NCBI RefSeq assembly: GCF_014697355.1
Contig: NZ_JACJRQ010000005.1
Location: forward strand, 62,001 to 126,000
Length of the DNA stretch: 64,000 bases
Source of the DNA: Nostoc calcicola FACHB-3891
GTDB lineage: Bacteria > Cyanobacteriota > Cyanobacteriia > Cyanobacteriales > Nostocaceae
Reading direction: 5' to 3'
Part shown: positions 9,467 through 19,280 of the stretch, piece by piece
Numbering within the stretch: position 1 is the stretch's first letter
Layout of the letters: every line of letters begins with the position of its first letter
Position numbers and translations under genes: made by a program
Notes under the pieces: generated by a model
Seen by the model: the letters and a program-made list of their open reading frames with translations, nothing else
The model's database searches: none
What the model was told of the DNA's origin: nothing

Positions 9467-10774
9467 GTGGCTGAAGTTGTTTTAGAAAACGTTTATAAAA
9501 GTTTTTCCCCGCGTCAAGGGGAAAGTGTGACCTCACAAACTCAATCCCCACTCAAGCCTGGGGAGAAAACTGATGCGCCGCGAGAACGTGCAGAAAGCGT
9601 CAATGTTTTGCGGCGAATTAATCTGACGATCGCAGATGGCGAATTTATGGTGCTGGTAGGTCCTTCTGGTTGTGGCAAAAGCACTCTGCTGCGGTTAATC
9701 GCGGGGTTAGAGGTGATGACTGGAGGTAATATTTGGGTAGGCGATCGCTTGATCAATGATTTACCACCCAAAGAACGCGACATCGCAATGGTGTTTCAAA
9801 GTTACGCCCTCTATCCCCACATGACGGTGTATGACAACATTGCGTTTGGGCTACGGCGCCGTTTTCGGAAAGCAGGGGAAGCAGGGGGAGAAAATAACCA
9901 CTCTCCACTCCGCAACTTCGCTGAGAATCTTTTTGTGGGAGTGACAAGAAAGTTACCTAAAGGACTGCGTTATGTTTCTGATAAAGAACGGGCTGTAGAT
10001 GAACAGGTGCGTAGTGTTGCCCAACTTTTACAAATTGAAACATTGCTGAATCGTTTACCCAAACAGCTTTCTGGGGGACAAAGACAACGGGTTGCACTGG
10101 GAAGGGCGATCGCGCGTGACCCCCAAGTATTCTTAATGGATGAACCGCTTTCTAACTTAGATGCTAAACTGCGGGCGGAAACTCGCGCCCAAATTGTGAA
10201 ATTGCAGCGCCAACTGGGGACAACCACGATTTATGTTACCCACGATCAAACAGAAGCGATGACAATGGGCGATCGCATTGCGATTATGTCTGAGGGTAAA
10301 ATTCAGCAAGTTGCTTCTCCATTAGAACTTTACAACCGCCCTGCCAATCTTTTTGTTGCAGAGTTCATTGGTTCGCCACCCATGAATTTTATTCCTGTAG
10401 AATTTCATGCCCCGCAGTTGATTACTCATTCCCAGTTGCGTTTCACCCTGCCAGAAGTTTGGGCAAATGCTTTACAAAAATATGATAGGAAGACTTTAAT
10501 TTTAGGCATTCGTCCAGAACACTTGAACTTGAGTATGCCCGCAACTAAAAATCTACCAGTGCAAGTAGATTTGGTAGAGAATCTCGGCAACGATTCCTTC
10601 CTCGCTGTTAAGATTGCCGAACCTGGATCTCAACCTGCGACTACAGCCAATTCTCTCCAAGTGCGAATCCCACCAGACCGATTTGTTCAAGTTGGCGAGC
10701 AACTTTGGTTATCGCTAAATCCAGAGAAAATTCACTTTTTTGACCCGGAAACTGAATTGGCGATATTTCCTTAA
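9467..10774 (+). CDS. ABC transporter ATP-binding protein, MalK/UgpC type
   Basis: A 435-residue ATPase of the sugar-uptake (CUT1) class. It has Walker [11 protein letters not shown]-loop [16 protein letters not shown], signature LSGGQRQR, Walker [13 protein letters not shown], the H-loop in [10 protein letters not shown], and a C-terminal TOBE-like regulatory region ([12 protein letters not shown]). No permease or binding-protein gene is adjacent, as is common for shared MsmK-like ATPases. The start is GTG. Two insertions depart from the family: about 25 residues after KSFSPRQ, and about 40 residues before [15 protein letters not shown]. The second contains GEAGGENN, encoded by a GCAGGGGAAGCAGGGGG repeat (9872-9890). 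Its stop is 2 bases from that of the opposing toxin gene. Confidence 0.88.
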   Translation: MAEVVLENVYKSFSPRQGESVTSQTQSPLKPGEKTDAPRERAESVNVLRRINLTIADGEFMVLVGPSGCGKSTLLRLIAGLEVMTGGNIWVGDRLINDLPPKERDIAMVFQSYALYPHMTVYDNIAFGLRRRFRKAGEAGGENNHSPLRNFAENLFVGVTRKLPKGLRYVSDKERAVDEQVRSVAQLLQIETLLNRLPKQLSGGQRQRVALGRAIARDPQVFLMDEPLSNLDAKLRAETRAQIVKLQRQLGTTTIYVTHDQTEAMTMGDRIAIMSEGKIQQVASPLELYNRPANLFVAEFIGSPPMNFIPVEFHAPQLITHSQLRFTLPEVWANALQKYDRKTLILGIRPEHLNLSMPATKNLPVQVDLVENLGNDSFLAVKIAEPGSQPATTANSLQVRIPPDRFVQVGEQLWLSLNPEKIHFFDPETELAIFP

Positions 10775-10776
10775 TA

Positions 10777-11148
10777 CTATCCGCGTCTAATTGGTAAAAT
10801 ACGAACTCTGGATTGGGATTGATCGACAGTGACCAATGCGCCCATCTCTAGTAAGGACTCAAACTGATTTAGGGCTGAAATGACTAAATTTTCTATACTG
10901 TTTGGCAAAACATCCTGGGTACGAACCTGAATGACACTGGGAGTATCGACACCTGTCGCAGCTAGTAGGGAACCGAAGTCTAAATCGTGAGTAAAAACGA
11001 TATATCCATTAGTTCTTGCCCATTCCATAATTATTGAATCTTTCTCACGGCGATCGCCAACAGTAGACCAGTGGACAGCCGAAATATTGTACTTCTCAAA
11101 AACCGCAACCCAATCAGGGGAAAGGTTCATATCAATCAAAATTTTCAT
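10777..11148 (-). CDS. DUF5615 PIN-like toxin candidate
   Basis: A 123-residue protein beginning MKILIDMNLSPDW and containing FTHDLDFGSLLA. These are the spaced Asp-rich motifs of DUF5615, a PIN-like ribonuclease fold (Asp6, and the Asp pair in HDLDF). Members are usually the toxin half of a pair with a DUF433 protein, and a DUF433-like gene lies immediately upstream with an ATGA overlap. Toxin activity is inferred from the family, not shown. The gene meets the ABC ATPase tail to tail. Confidence 0.82.
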   Translation of the reverse strand: MKILIDMNLSPDWVAVFEKYNISAVHWSTVGDRREKDSIIMEWARTNGYIVFTHDLDFGSLLAATGVDTPSVIQVRTQDVLPNSIENLVISALNQFESLLEMGALVTVDQSQSRVRILPIRRG

Positions 11149-11375
11149 GCACTTCTGAGAGGAACTTCAATCTCTTCAGCCCGCCATGCAGCATACGCAA
11201 GTGCTTCATAGATATCAGCTTCTTCCAGGTAGGGATATGCTTTGAGAATTTCACTATTACTATGTCCAGATGCCATTAACCCGACAATAGTACCAACTGT
11301 AACACGCATTCCCCTAATACAGGGTTTGCCACCCATCACTTCAGGATTGCGAGTAATTCTGGTAAGATTTTGCAT
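11145..11375 (-). CDS. DUF433 antitoxin candidate
   Basis: A 76-residue protein with the hallmarks of DUF433: an N-terminal ITRNPEVMGGKPCIRGMRV segment, then a small helix-turn-helix-like core (TVGTIVGLMASGHSNSEIL, ILKAYPYLEEADIYEALAYA). DUF433 proteins commonly precede DUF5615 genes as antitoxins that bind the toxin and their own promoter. The 4-base ATGA overlap with the next gene implies translational coupling, keeping antitoxin and toxin in proportion. Confidence 0.8.
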   Translation of the reverse strand: MQNLTRITRNPEVMGGKPCIRGMRVTVGTIVGLMASGHSNSEILKAYPYLEEADIYEALAYAAWRAEEIEVPLRSA

Positions 11376-11627
11376 AATTCTTGCAGAGTAGGAGTAAGGT
11401 TACAGGATTGAGAAACCAAAAATGGCTGTGTCAATCTTTTTTATTATCGAACTTTTACCACCTTCTAGGCTAACTGATTGCCTATCTTAAAAATTTTCCA
11501 GAACTAAAATATGTTAAAAGATATTATTACAGTAGAACCGAGAGAAAATTCTCAACTATGTATTCAGTTTTGAAGACGAAGTGGAAGGAATAATTGACAT
11601 ATCACCTGGGTATTACCCATATAACGT
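11376..11627. promoter_or_regulatory. Divergent promoter region between the toxin-antitoxin pair and the AAA_35-GUN4 gene
   Basis: About 250 AT-rich bases from which the antitoxin gene is transcribed leftward and the AAA_35 gene rightward. TATTAC and TATAAC words (about 11523 and 11620) are candidate -10 boxes. No clear operator palindrome is seen. Confidence 0.3.
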
Positions 11628-14405
11628 ATGACTATGAATTTGCCTGTTCCCCAAGATTATCAATATCAATTTGGTGGTAGTCTTCCTGCAAATGCACCTA
11701 CCTACGTCACGCGTAAGGCTGATGCAGATTTGTATCAGGCTGTGAAAGCTGGAGAGTTTTGTTTTGTCCTCAACTCTCGACAAATGGGAAAATCCAGTTT
11801 GCGTGTCCGCACAATGCAAAGGTTACAAAATGAAGGAATTGCCTATGTATCTATTGATTTAACCGCAATTGGGACATCAGAGCTAAAGTCTGAACAATGG
11901 TATTCTGGGATTATTGATACTATTTGTCGTTCTGAAAGTTTAAAGTTAAGTGAGCAATTTGATTTAGATGAGTTATGGGAAGAAAATTCTCGATTTTCTG
12001 ATGTGCAGATTTTTGGTAAATTTATTGACAAATTACTAAAAATAGTTTCTACACAGATTGTTATTTTTATAGATGAAATTGATAGTATTCTCAGTTTAAA
12101 ATTTCCGGTTGATGATTTTTTTGCTTTAATTCGAGCTTTCTTTAATCAAAGAGTTGATAATCCTGAATATCAACGCATTACTTTTGTGCTTTTGGGAGTA
12201 GCTACCCCTTCTGAGTTAATTCAAGATAAAAAGCGTACTCCTTTTAATATTGGCAAAGGAATTGAATTAACCGGATTTGAATTTGCAGAAGCTTTACCTT
12301 TAATCAATGGATTATCTGGACAAACTAGCAACCCGGAAGCAGTACTAAAAGCGATTTTAAACTGGACTGGAGGACAGCCATTTTTGACTCAGAAAGTCTG
12401 TGAATTTGTCCGTCAATCTGCAAGTGTAATTTTTCCAGGTAAAGAAGCTTTATTGGTAGATAATTTAGTCAGAAATAAAGTTCTTCAGAATTGGGAATCT
12501 CAAGATGAACCGGAACATTTTAGAACGATTCAGGATAGAATTTTAAAAAGACACGAACAAAAAGCCCCATATTTATTATATTTATATCAAAAAGTATGGG
12601 AATTAGGTGGAATTGATATTGATAGTAGTATTGAACAGAGTGATTTACAGTTAGCGGGAATCGTTGTTAAAAGGCAGAGTAAATTAAGGATTTATAACCT
12701 GATTTATCAAACCATTTTTGACAAATTATGGATTGAGAAAACTTTAGGCAGTTTGCGTCCTTATGCAGAGAATTATCGTCATTGGATATTATCAGGAAAA
12801 CAGGATGAGTCTCGATTATTACGGGGGAAAGCTTTAGTAGAAGCGTCAACTTGGGCAAGAAATAAAAGTTTAGGTTTTCAAGATGAAGAATTTTTAGCAG
12901 CTAGTCGCAAACGAGAGCGAGAAGAGGAACTAGCAGAAACAGAAATCAAAGCAGAATTAGAAAGAGAAAAGAAAGAAAAGGAAGCAGCAGAAAGAGCTAG
13001 ACAAATTGAAGCGGAAGCTAAACAAGAAGCAGAAAGACAATTGGTAACTGCTAGGAAAAGAATTAGAAAAATAATGCGTTTTGGAATGGTGGTTTTATCT
13101 GTGACTTTAGGGATTACAGTTTTGTTAGGTATAGGCGCATTTATCCAACTGCAAACTGCTCACAAAAATACAAATGAACTCAACCAATCTATTGATAAAA
13201 TTAGAAACCTGTCAGCAGTGGCTTCTAAACTGCAACAAAAAGGTAAAACAAACGAAGCCAATCAGTCTTTGAATATTGCAGGTTTGGTTTTGCAGAATAA
13301 AATTAATAATTCTCAGCTAAAAGAGGCTTTATTAAATAGTTCGTTGGTTTTAGGGTATCAATATCTAGCTGATGCCGACAAGGATCAAAATCAACAAAAA
13401 GATTTACAGAATGCTGAAATAATTTTTACTAAAAGCCTGGAAAAATTATCAATAATAGAAAATAAAATTGATAAAACTCCTGATAATTTAGCTACTTTAG
13501 TTTATATTAACTACGTTAAAGGTAAATTAGATGAACGCTCAAATCAATCTCATGCTTTAGCAGATTATAAGAAAGCATTTGATTCTATCAGTAGTCTTAA
13601 ATCTCAGTTTAAGTCTCATCTTGATTTATTTACCTTAGACCTAAATATTCTCTACAATGGCAATGCTGATATTGTAGCTTTGCTTTATCGTAAACTAAAA
13701 AAACTGGATAGCTCAAATCCAGTTTATGCTGAATATTTAAAGGAACATTTATTAAATGAATTAGATTATTTGATGAAGCAACAAAGATGGAGGGAAGCAA
13801 ATTTAAAAAATAAGCAGTTTATTCTTTATTCAGCCGGAAGAGAAGAACTAAGTGTTTTAATTGTAGCTGATGTCAAAAACTTTAATTGTGATGATTTTAA
13901 AAAACTAGATGCACTTTGGGTCAAGAACTCCAAAGGTTATTTTGGTTATAGTGTCCAGAAAAAAATATATTTGGCTAGCGGAAATTCTCTCGATTTTGAT
14001 TGGGAGAAGGGAGAATGGAAAAATTGGAACGAAAAAGGGTATAACGATTTTGCAAAAATTGTGGGATGGAGAGGAAAAGATGGGAAGTGGAGAAGATATA
14101 ACGAATTACCCATGAAATTGAAGGATGAGGGAGGAGCATCTATATCTAGTAATGGAGAACTCCCTTTTTTGGATTCGAGTGAATTGCCTGTGTTTGTTTC
14201 GGGAGAGAGTTTGAAAGATATAGTTATAGATCGGGAGAAGAAGTTGAGAGTGGAGGTATCTAAGGGTATCTATTCGGATTGGACAAGATCTTCTTGGGTC
14301 TACGTCAAGAAGCCCATCAGCGGTAAAATAGAGTATTATTATCCCATTTTTCTAAATAAGGTGAATTTGAATTTTCTACTTCTTGCAGATATTTGTAAAT
14401 TCTAA
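11628..14405 (+). CDS. AAA_35 ATPase - coiled coil - membrane helix - GUN4-like domain protein
   Basis: A 925-residue protein. Residues about 10-370 form an AAA-like ATPase of the AAA_35 type common in filamentous cyanobacteria, with a P-loop-like SRQMGKSS near 50 and Walker [10 protein letters not shown] near 145. A charged Glu/Lys/Ala-rich coiled coil follows at about 425-475, then one membrane helix (about 484-505, [20 protein letters not shown]), then a helical region. Residues about 708-850 match GUN4: [19 protein letters not shown] corresponds to the GUN4 signature, and AREANLKN-like helices precede it. GUN4 itself binds porphyrins and activates Mg-chelatase; in fusions it is presumed to be a sensor domain. 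The last 75 residues are unassigned. Function is unknown. The two close ATG codons give no better start choice. Confidence 0.8.
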   Translation: MTMNLPVPQDYQYQFGGSLPANAPTYVTRKADADLYQAVKAGEFCFVLNSRQMGKSSLRVRTMQRLQNEGIAYVSIDLTAIGTSELKSEQWYSGIIDTICRSESLKLSEQFDLDELWEENSRFSDVQIFGKFIDKLLKIVSTQIVIFIDEIDSILSLKFPVDDFFALIRAFFNQRVDNPEYQRITFVLLGVATPSELIQDKKRTPFNIGKGIELTGFEFAEALPLINGLSGQTSNPEAVLKAILNWTGGQPFLTQKVCEFVRQSASVIFPGKEALLVDNLVRNKVLQNWESQDEPEHFRTIQDRILKRHEQKAPYLLYLYQKVWELGGIDIDSSIEQSDLQLAGIVVKRQSKLRIYNLIYQTIFDKLWIEKTLGSLRPYAENYRHWILSGKQDESRLLRGKALVEASTWARNKSLGFQDEEFLAASRKREREEELAETEIKAELEREKKEKEAAERARQIEAEAKQEAERQLVTARKRIRKIMRFGMVVLSVTLGITVLLGIGAFIQLQTAHKNTNELNQSIDKIRNLSAVASKLQQKGKTNEANQSLNIAGLVLQNKINNSQLKEALLNSSLVLGYQYLADADKDQNQQKDLQNAEIIFTKSLEKLSIIENKIDKTPDNLATLVYINYVKGKLDERSNQSHALADYKKAFDSISSLKSQFKSHLDLFTLDLNILYNGNADIVALLYRKLKKLDSSNPVYAEYLKEHLLNELDYLMKQQRWREANLKNKQFILYSAGREELSVLIVADVKNFNCDDFKKLDALWVKNSKGYFGYSVQKKIYLASGNSLDFDWEKGEWKNWNEKGYNDFAKIVGWRGKDGKWRRYNELPMKLKDEGGASISSNGELPFLDSSELPVFVSGESLKDIVIDREKKLRVEVSKGIYSDWTRSSWVYVKKPISGKIEYYYPIFLNKVNLNFLLLADICKF

Positions 14406-15277
14406 CAGATAAAGGTTTTTAGAGGATTGTAAAGATTTATTCCTGGGAGATTTCCACGCAATAATAAGGCCAAGACTTCAGGCTCAGACAGAGACGCAAT
14501 ACTAGACAATGCACAAGGCAAAGAAAGAAAATTTAGAGTCGTTGTACGAAAAAGTAGCAAATTCCTCTAAAAAAGACATTTTTAGTGATAAATAGAGACA
14601 CTGCTCCTATCTTCATCTGAAATCATTAGCTGTGACCTCTAAAAATCATCCTTGCAATTTGCAGATTGTAACAATTAGTTAAGGATAATCGTAGGTAGGG
14701 TTGAGCAAAGCGAAATCCAACAAAATCAGAGATTTTTGGTGTTGTGTTGAGGAACGAAACCCAACCTTGTATCTTAGAAATAGTGGACATGGTTAGACAT
14801 AATACATAAGGCAAATGCTTTTTTGAGAGCATAGAGAGGCATTGCATAATTGCGGGATGATTTTGGAATTTGCATAAATCATAATCCCCGCATCCGGTGT
14901 GTCTTTGTGTCCCCGCGTCAGCCTCAATCATCCCCTTATTCAGCAACGCCCATAGAGAAACACCTAAAGGCATTCGTGATGGGTTAATTTAAACTCGCGG
15001 TTATTGCACCGAGTAGTGACGCGATCGCTGTATCCTAGTTTTAAGTCGCGCTGTGGCCGTGGCATAAGGTGAATTTTAGTAATAAATTTACCATAGCCGT
15101 TGGTTTCGACACTTCGACAGGCTCAGTGCATCGCTTCGCTCAACCAACTGAGTGATCGAGAGTTGAGCGTTTGCGTAGCGTCTCGTAGAGAAGTCGAAAC
15201 TCGTCAACATAGGTATTTTTTTCATCAGAAATCACCTAACAATAATTTGCCATCCTCCAATTCTCCCCATAATATCT
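14406..15277. repeat. 870-base gap with dispersed repeats
   Basis: No convincing gene. Bases 14688-14770 carry the GTAGGGTTGAGCAAAGC / GGAACGAAACCCAACC pair, a common cyanobacterial inverted repeat. Bases 15094-15203 carry another (TTTCGACACTTCGACAGGCT with a distal GTCGAAACTC). A 115-codon open frame on the minus strand across 14626-14973 only spans repeat DNA and looks non-coding. The segment separates the two AAA_35 genes. Confidence 0.5.
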
Positions 15278-16621
15278 ATGCCCTTTAACATTTTTTCTAA
15301 ACCCCCAAAACCTGAACCCGCAGAGATGACTGGTTTAATCAAAATATCGGGATGTGACAACCCAAAGCGGTGCGGAGATGTGATTTTTGTTCACGGCTTA
15401 GGTGGTGACGCACGCGGAACTTGGCATCCGCAAGAACTACGCAACGATGATAATTTCTGGTTAACGTGGCTGGGACAAGAAAGACCAGATTTAGGTATTT
15501 GGTCTTTTGGCTACAAGGGAGTTAGTCAGTTTATTAAGCAACAATTGCTAACTAATCTAGCCATTGTTGAACAATCAACACCAAAAGCAAAAAAGAATAA
15601 CTCCTCAGTGATTTTTGAAAATCCTGATGGTCAAGTTCCACTTAACTCCCCCTTTTATATCGAGCGTCCAGAGGTGGAAATTAAATGTTATGAATTCATT
15701 CTCCAACCAGGGGCGTTAATCCGCATCAAAGCGCCGCAAAAGATGGGCAAAACTTCCTTAATGAGTCGCATTCTTGACCATAGTAAACAAAAAGGGTATC
15801 GCACAGTTTCTCTGAATTTATGGAGTCAAGAAAGTCTTACCGACCTCGGTAGTTTTTTACAGGGATTTTGTGCAATTCTGAGTGAAGAGTTAGGGCAAGA
15901 AGAACAAATAGATAAATATTGGAAAAAACTCTTACCCAATCAAGTAAACTGCACTAATTATTTGAAAGAATACTTATTAAAAAATATTGATACTCCTTTA
16001 GTATTAGGCTTAGATGATATTGATAAAATTTTTCCTTATCCCGAAATTGCTCAAGGATTTTTTGCTCTACTGCGAGCTTGGCATGAAAACGGTAAAAACG
16101 AAGTAATTTGGCAGAAATTGCGTTTAGTAATTGCTCATTCCCAAGAAGTATATGTTTCCCTAAATGTCAATCAATCCCCCTTTAATGTCGGTTTATCTGT
16201 GGAAATAGGAGAATTCAACGCTACACAAATCAAAGAATTAGTCGAACGACATCAATTAAATTGGTCAGATACACAAATCGGAGAATTAAGGGGAATGATT
16301 GATGGTCATCCTTATTTATTAAGGACTGCTCTTTATCAAATTGCTACAGGTAATTTAACTTTAGAACAATTACTAAAAGTTGCTCCCACCGACGAGGGAT
16401 TATTTAGAGGCTTTTTACATCCTTATCTTTCACTATTGGAAGAAGATAAATTGTTAAAAGCAGCGATCCAAAAAGTGATCAACAGTGAGATTCCTGTTAA
16501 GTTAGACTCTGTACAAACTTTTAAATTACGCAGTCTAGGCTTAATTGAATTTAAAGGAAATGAAGTTCAATGTCTTTGTAATTTATATCGTCTTTATTTT
16601 CGAGAACGCCTATCCGAATGA
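15278..16621 (+). CDS. AAA_35 ATPase with truncated N-terminal esterase module
   Basis: A 447-residue protein. Residues about 30-90 look like the start of a PGAP1/DUF676-type alpha/beta hydrolase: VIFVHGLGGDARGTWHP, then LGIWSFGY. The fold then stops before any nucleophile elbow, so this module cannot be a working esterase. From about residue 115 an AAA_35 ATPase follows, with IKAPQKMGKTSLMSRIL as P-loop region, LVLGLDDIDKIFPYPEIA as Walker B region and NQSPFNVGL as a family-typical motif. Fusions of effector modules to this ATPase are widespread in multicellular cyanobacteria and are suspected immune or programmed-response proteins. Here the effector appears internally deleted; role unknown. 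Confidence 0.78.
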   Translation: MPFNIFSKPPKPEPAEMTGLIKISGCDNPKRCGDVIFVHGLGGDARGTWHPQELRNDDNFWLTWLGQERPDLGIWSFGYKGVSQFIKQQLLTNLAIVEQSTPKAKKNNSSVIFENPDGQVPLNSPFYIERPEVEIKCYEFILQPGALIRIKAPQKMGKTSLMSRILDHSKQKGYRTVSLNLWSQESLTDLGSFLQGFCAILSEELGQEEQIDKYWKKLLPNQVNCTNYLKEYLLKNIDTPLVLGLDDIDKIFPYPEIAQGFFALLRAWHENGKNEVIWQKLRLVIAHSQEVYVSLNVNQSPFNVGLSVEIGEFNATQIKELVERHQLNWSDTQIGELRGMIDGHPYLLRTALYQIATGNLTLEQLLKVAPTDEGLFRGFLHPYLSLLEEDKLLKAAIQKVINSEIPVKLDSVQTFKLRSLGLIEFKGNEVQCLCNLYRLYFRERLSE

Positions 16622-16777
16622 TTACACCCAGCTTGAGAGGATGAAAGCATCAATAATTAGCGATGCCTACAGCGGCAAGCTATGCACCCAAATACACCCC
16701 ATCATAAGTGCGTAGCCGTAAGGCTTGTCGTCAGACATCGCACTCTTGTATCTTACTGAACGATTAATCAAATAAAC

Positions 16778-17053
16778 TTAACAAAGCTTTCGCCGACCCT
16801 TCTGGCAAGCATTACAGGCAGAAGTTTTTGGCTCAAAATCAATACAAGCGATCGCTTCCTCAGAACAAGCTTTTTTTGGGTGTACAGTACATTTGAGACG
16901 GTAGTCGTTGGTGAAATATTCACAACCAGAGCAAGGAATTTCATGCAGAGTTTTTAAATGAATGATTCCTTTTTTCAAGGTTAACCAGAAACTCGAAATA
17001 AATAGAATAATGACTGTCCAAGTGCAAAAAGCACACAAAATCATAGCTAACAT
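16778..17053 (-). CDS. Small Cys-rich single-span membrane protein
   Basis: A 91-residue protein. One membrane helix covers about residues 3-25. The rest is soluble and cysteine-rich: IPCSGCEYF, LKCTVHP, ACSEEAIACIDFEP, SACNAC and a terminal Cys, ten cysteines in all. The spacing suggests a small metal-binding (Zn or Fe-S) or disulfide domain. It is the last gene on the minus strand of the antenna cluster, 138 bases behind a CP43-like gene, so it may belong to that transcription unit. I recognise the motif as recurrent in cyanobacteria but know no function. A GAGG ribosome-binding site precedes the ATG. Confidence 0.65.
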   Translation of the reverse strand: MLAMILCAFCTWTVIILFISSFWLTLKKGIIHLKTLHEIPCSGCEYFTNDYRLKCTVHPKKACSEEAIACIDFEPKTSACNACQKGRRKLC

Positions 17054-17184
17054 TTAGTTATCCTCATAAAAATTTCAAAAAAATGCCCGCAGTCCACTGC
17101 TTTTCACCGCAGGCATAGGAGTTTATTTAGCTAGAGTTGAGCGAAAATTAATTCAGGTAATACCAATTCAGCCCATTTGTAGAG

Positions 17185-17200
17185 ACGCGATTCATCGCGT
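17185..17200. repeat. GTAGAGACG-family hairpin overlapping a stop codon
   Basis: ACGCGAT and ATCGCGT pair around a 2-base loop, in the context TTGTAGAGACGCGATTCATC. The TGA stop of the CP43-like gene is read from within this palindrome, so the repeat forms the 3' end of the gene and could act as its transcript-end structure. Confidence 0.6.
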
Positions 17201-18163
17201 TTTTACTTGACGCGGCGATCGCCAAGAATGCCAAATGTAACCTACAAACGCCAATACACCAAGAAAAAACTGAATATTTGCTAATCCCAGACGTTCTGTT
17301 CCGAAAAATTCTTTCGGAAAAACTGTTGTATTATATGCCACAAACGCCGCAGAAATCCAAGCCATCAAAGCTAAACCCAGCAAGCTGTAAGAAAGAATTT
17401 CTTCACCATTTTCAATTGGTAAAATTTTTCTAACCCATGTAAAAGGCTGGACAAGAATATGCCACGCACCACCAGCAATTAAGATGAAACTAATCCAAAT
17501 GTGACCGCCAATGACATCTTCTAAGTTATCAACACTTGCCATTCCTAAAGGCGTCCAGCTACCATCTTTCAGCCCAACTAAGTAACCAAAAATTGTCGCT
17601 GGGTTTAAATTAGGATTGCTAATTAGGCGGACATCTCCCAAATTAGTATCATAAATTCCGCCAAAAATCGTTGCCTTTAGCACTAACAAAAATGCTCCCA
17701 AACCCAGAATAATCAGATGATGACCTAAGATTAAACCCAATTGCTTGGCGTCATTCCATTCGTAGTGAAATTTTGCTGCTTGTCCACCAGCATTATATAA
17801 AATTGCTGGAGCGCGAAAAACATGAAAAAGTCCACCAGCACCCAACACAGCAGATGCAACTAAATGCAAAATGCCAATTATAAAATAGGGATAGGTATTG
17901 ACTACTTCACCCCCAGCACCTACACCAAAACCCAAAGTAGCTAAATGAGGTAACAAAATTAGTCCCTGTTCATACATTGGTATGCTAGGAACAAAACGCG
18001 TAACTTCAGATATTGCGATCGCCCCTGCCCAAAACATAATTAAGCCCGCGTGAGCAACGTGAGCGCCTAATAATTGACCAGACAAATCAATTAAACGAGC
18101 ATTACCCACTAACCACGATAAATTTGTGTCTGCTGCTAAAGTTCTATCAGTTGAAATTGTCAT
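17192..18163 (-). CDS. CP43-like chlorophyll a-binding antenna protein (IsiA/Pcb family)
   Basis: A 323-residue six-helix membrane protein of the CP43/IsiA/Pcb family, bound to thylakoids. The family-typical N-terminus [20 protein letters not shown] is present, then [40 protein letters not shown] and a C-terminal WHSW. Conserved His residues in the helices are the chlorophyll ligands. Unlike PsbC, it lacks the large lumenal loop between helices 5 and 6. It is the shortest of four paralogues in this cluster and lacks the usual HALRAxGxDF tail. The stop codon lies inside a repeat hairpin that supplies the last residues. An AAGGAT ribosome-binding site precedes the ATG. Confidence 0.9.
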   Translation of the reverse strand: MTISTDRTLAADTNLSWLVGNARLIDLSGQLLGAHVAHAGLIMFWAGAIAISEVTRFVPSIPMYEQGLILLPHLATLGFGVGAGGEVVNTYPYFIIGILHLVASAVLGAGGLFHVFRAPAILYNAGGQAAKFHYEWNDAKQLGLILGHHLIILGLGAFLLVLKATIFGGIYDTNLGDVRLISNPNLNPATIFGYLVGLKDGSWTPLGMASVDNLEDVIGGHIWISFILIAGGAWHILVQPFTWVRKILPIENGEEILSYSLLGLALMAWISAAFVAYNTTVFPKEFFGTERLGLANIQFFLGVLAFVGYIWHSWRSPRQVKTR

Positions 18164-18245
18164 AGTTATATATCCTTATGAGCATTTTTAATTTTGGATT
18201 TTAGATTGTCATAATCCAAAATCCAAAATCTAAAATCTACAATTC
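18164..18245. repeat. ATCCAAAATCTAAA-type inverted array between antenna genes
   Basis: The 82-base spacer holds ATTTTGGATTTTAGATT on one side and heptamer-like ATCCAAAATCTAAAATC on the other. These are complementary and can fold into a long hairpin in the transcript. Such a structure could set the relative amounts of the two antenna messages. Confidence 0.5.
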
Positions 18246-19280
18246 TTAGGATTCGCTACCAATGGCATTTAATGCCCTTTCAATTCGGCTAAAGTCAACG
18301 CCAATTGCTCTAAGAGCGTGCCACAGATGACCTTGCAGAAAGAAGAAAGCTAAAAAGAAATGGGCATTTGCTAACCATGCTCTGGAAGTGTAACCACCAT
18401 TTGCTAACTTAATGCTGTCGGCAAAATAAGGGCTAACTCCAAGTTTTACTTCCAAAGTAGAACCATAAAATTCCACAGGATAAGCTAAGGTATTCACTGC
18501 ACAAAAATAAGCTGCAACAAATCCCGCTAAGGCAATACCACCTAAAGAGTAGGAAAGAATCGCTTCACCGGAGAAGATTAAAAGCTTTTTCGCCCAAGGT
18601 AAAGGCTCTATTAGGATGTGCCAAATACCGCCGCCAATGAGTAACAAACCTACATAAATATGACCACCAACCAAATCTTCTAAGTTGTTAACACTAGCAA
18701 AGTGGGTTTGATAGCCATAGATGACCAATGGGTTGAGAGTGGGGTCGGTGACAACTCGGACATCGTGAATTGTGGAGTCGTATATTCCTCCCCAAAACAT
18801 CGCTTTTCCTACCAGCAGTAAAGCACCTACCCCTAAGAAAATCAGGTGATGTCCTAAGATAAAACCAAGTTTTTTCGGGTCGTCCCATGTAAAGTGAAAT
18901 TTACGAGCGCGACCGGTGGCGTCTTTTAAGTTTTTTGGAGCTTTGAAGGTGTGGAAAAGTGCCCCTGCACCAAGTACTGCTGAGGAGATTAAATGCAAAG
19001 CGCCGATTACAAAATAGGGATAAGTATCGACTACCTGACCACCTGCGCCCACACCAAAACCCAAGGTAGCTAAGTGGGGTAACAAAATTAGTCCCTGTTC
19101 CCCCATCGGTACTTCAGGGTTGTAGCGAGAGATTTCAAACCATGTAAACGCCCCAGCCCAGAGTGTTGTCAGCGCTGCTTGTGCCACATGAGCGCCGATA
19201 AATAAGCCAGAGAGGTTGGCGAAGCGGGCGTTACCATTCCACCAATCAAATTCGACGTTGGGATTGCCGTATGTCTGCAT
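18246..19280 (-). CDS. isiA: Iron-stress chlorophyll-binding protein IsiA
   Basis: A 344-residue six-helix CP43-like protein. Its N-terminus [17 protein letters not shown], the [13 protein letters not shown] loop, and the tail [29 protein letters not shown] match canonical IsiA (about 342 residues) better than the other three paralogues, so I assign isiA here. IsiA forms antenna rings around photosystem I and dissipates energy under iron limitation; transcription is normally repressed by Fur when iron is plentiful. It lies downstream of isiC after a 404-base spacer and may have its own promoter there. No strong ribosome-binding site precedes the ATG. Confidence 0.82.
   Translation of the reverse strand: MQTYGNPNVEFDWWNGNARFANLSGLFIGAHVAQAALTTLWAGAFTWFEISRYNPEVPMGEQGLILLPHLATLGFGVGAGGQVVDTYPYFVIGALHLISSAVLGAGALFHTFKAPKNLKDATGRARKFHFTWDDPKKLGFILGHHLIFLGVGALLLVGKAMFWGGIYDSTIHDVRVVTDPTLNPLVIYGYQTHFASVNNLEDLVGGHIYVGLLLIGGGIWHILIEPLPWAKKLLIFSGEAILSYSLGGIALAGFVAAYFCAVNTLAYPVEFYGSTLEVKLGVSPYFADSIKLANGGYTSRAWLANAHFFLAFFFLQGHLWHALRAIGVDFSRIERALNAIGSES

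Noticed and set aside
14626..14973. 115-codon minus-strand frame between the AAA_35 genes
   Set aside because: It crosses two dispersed inverted repeats and shows no protein-like composition.
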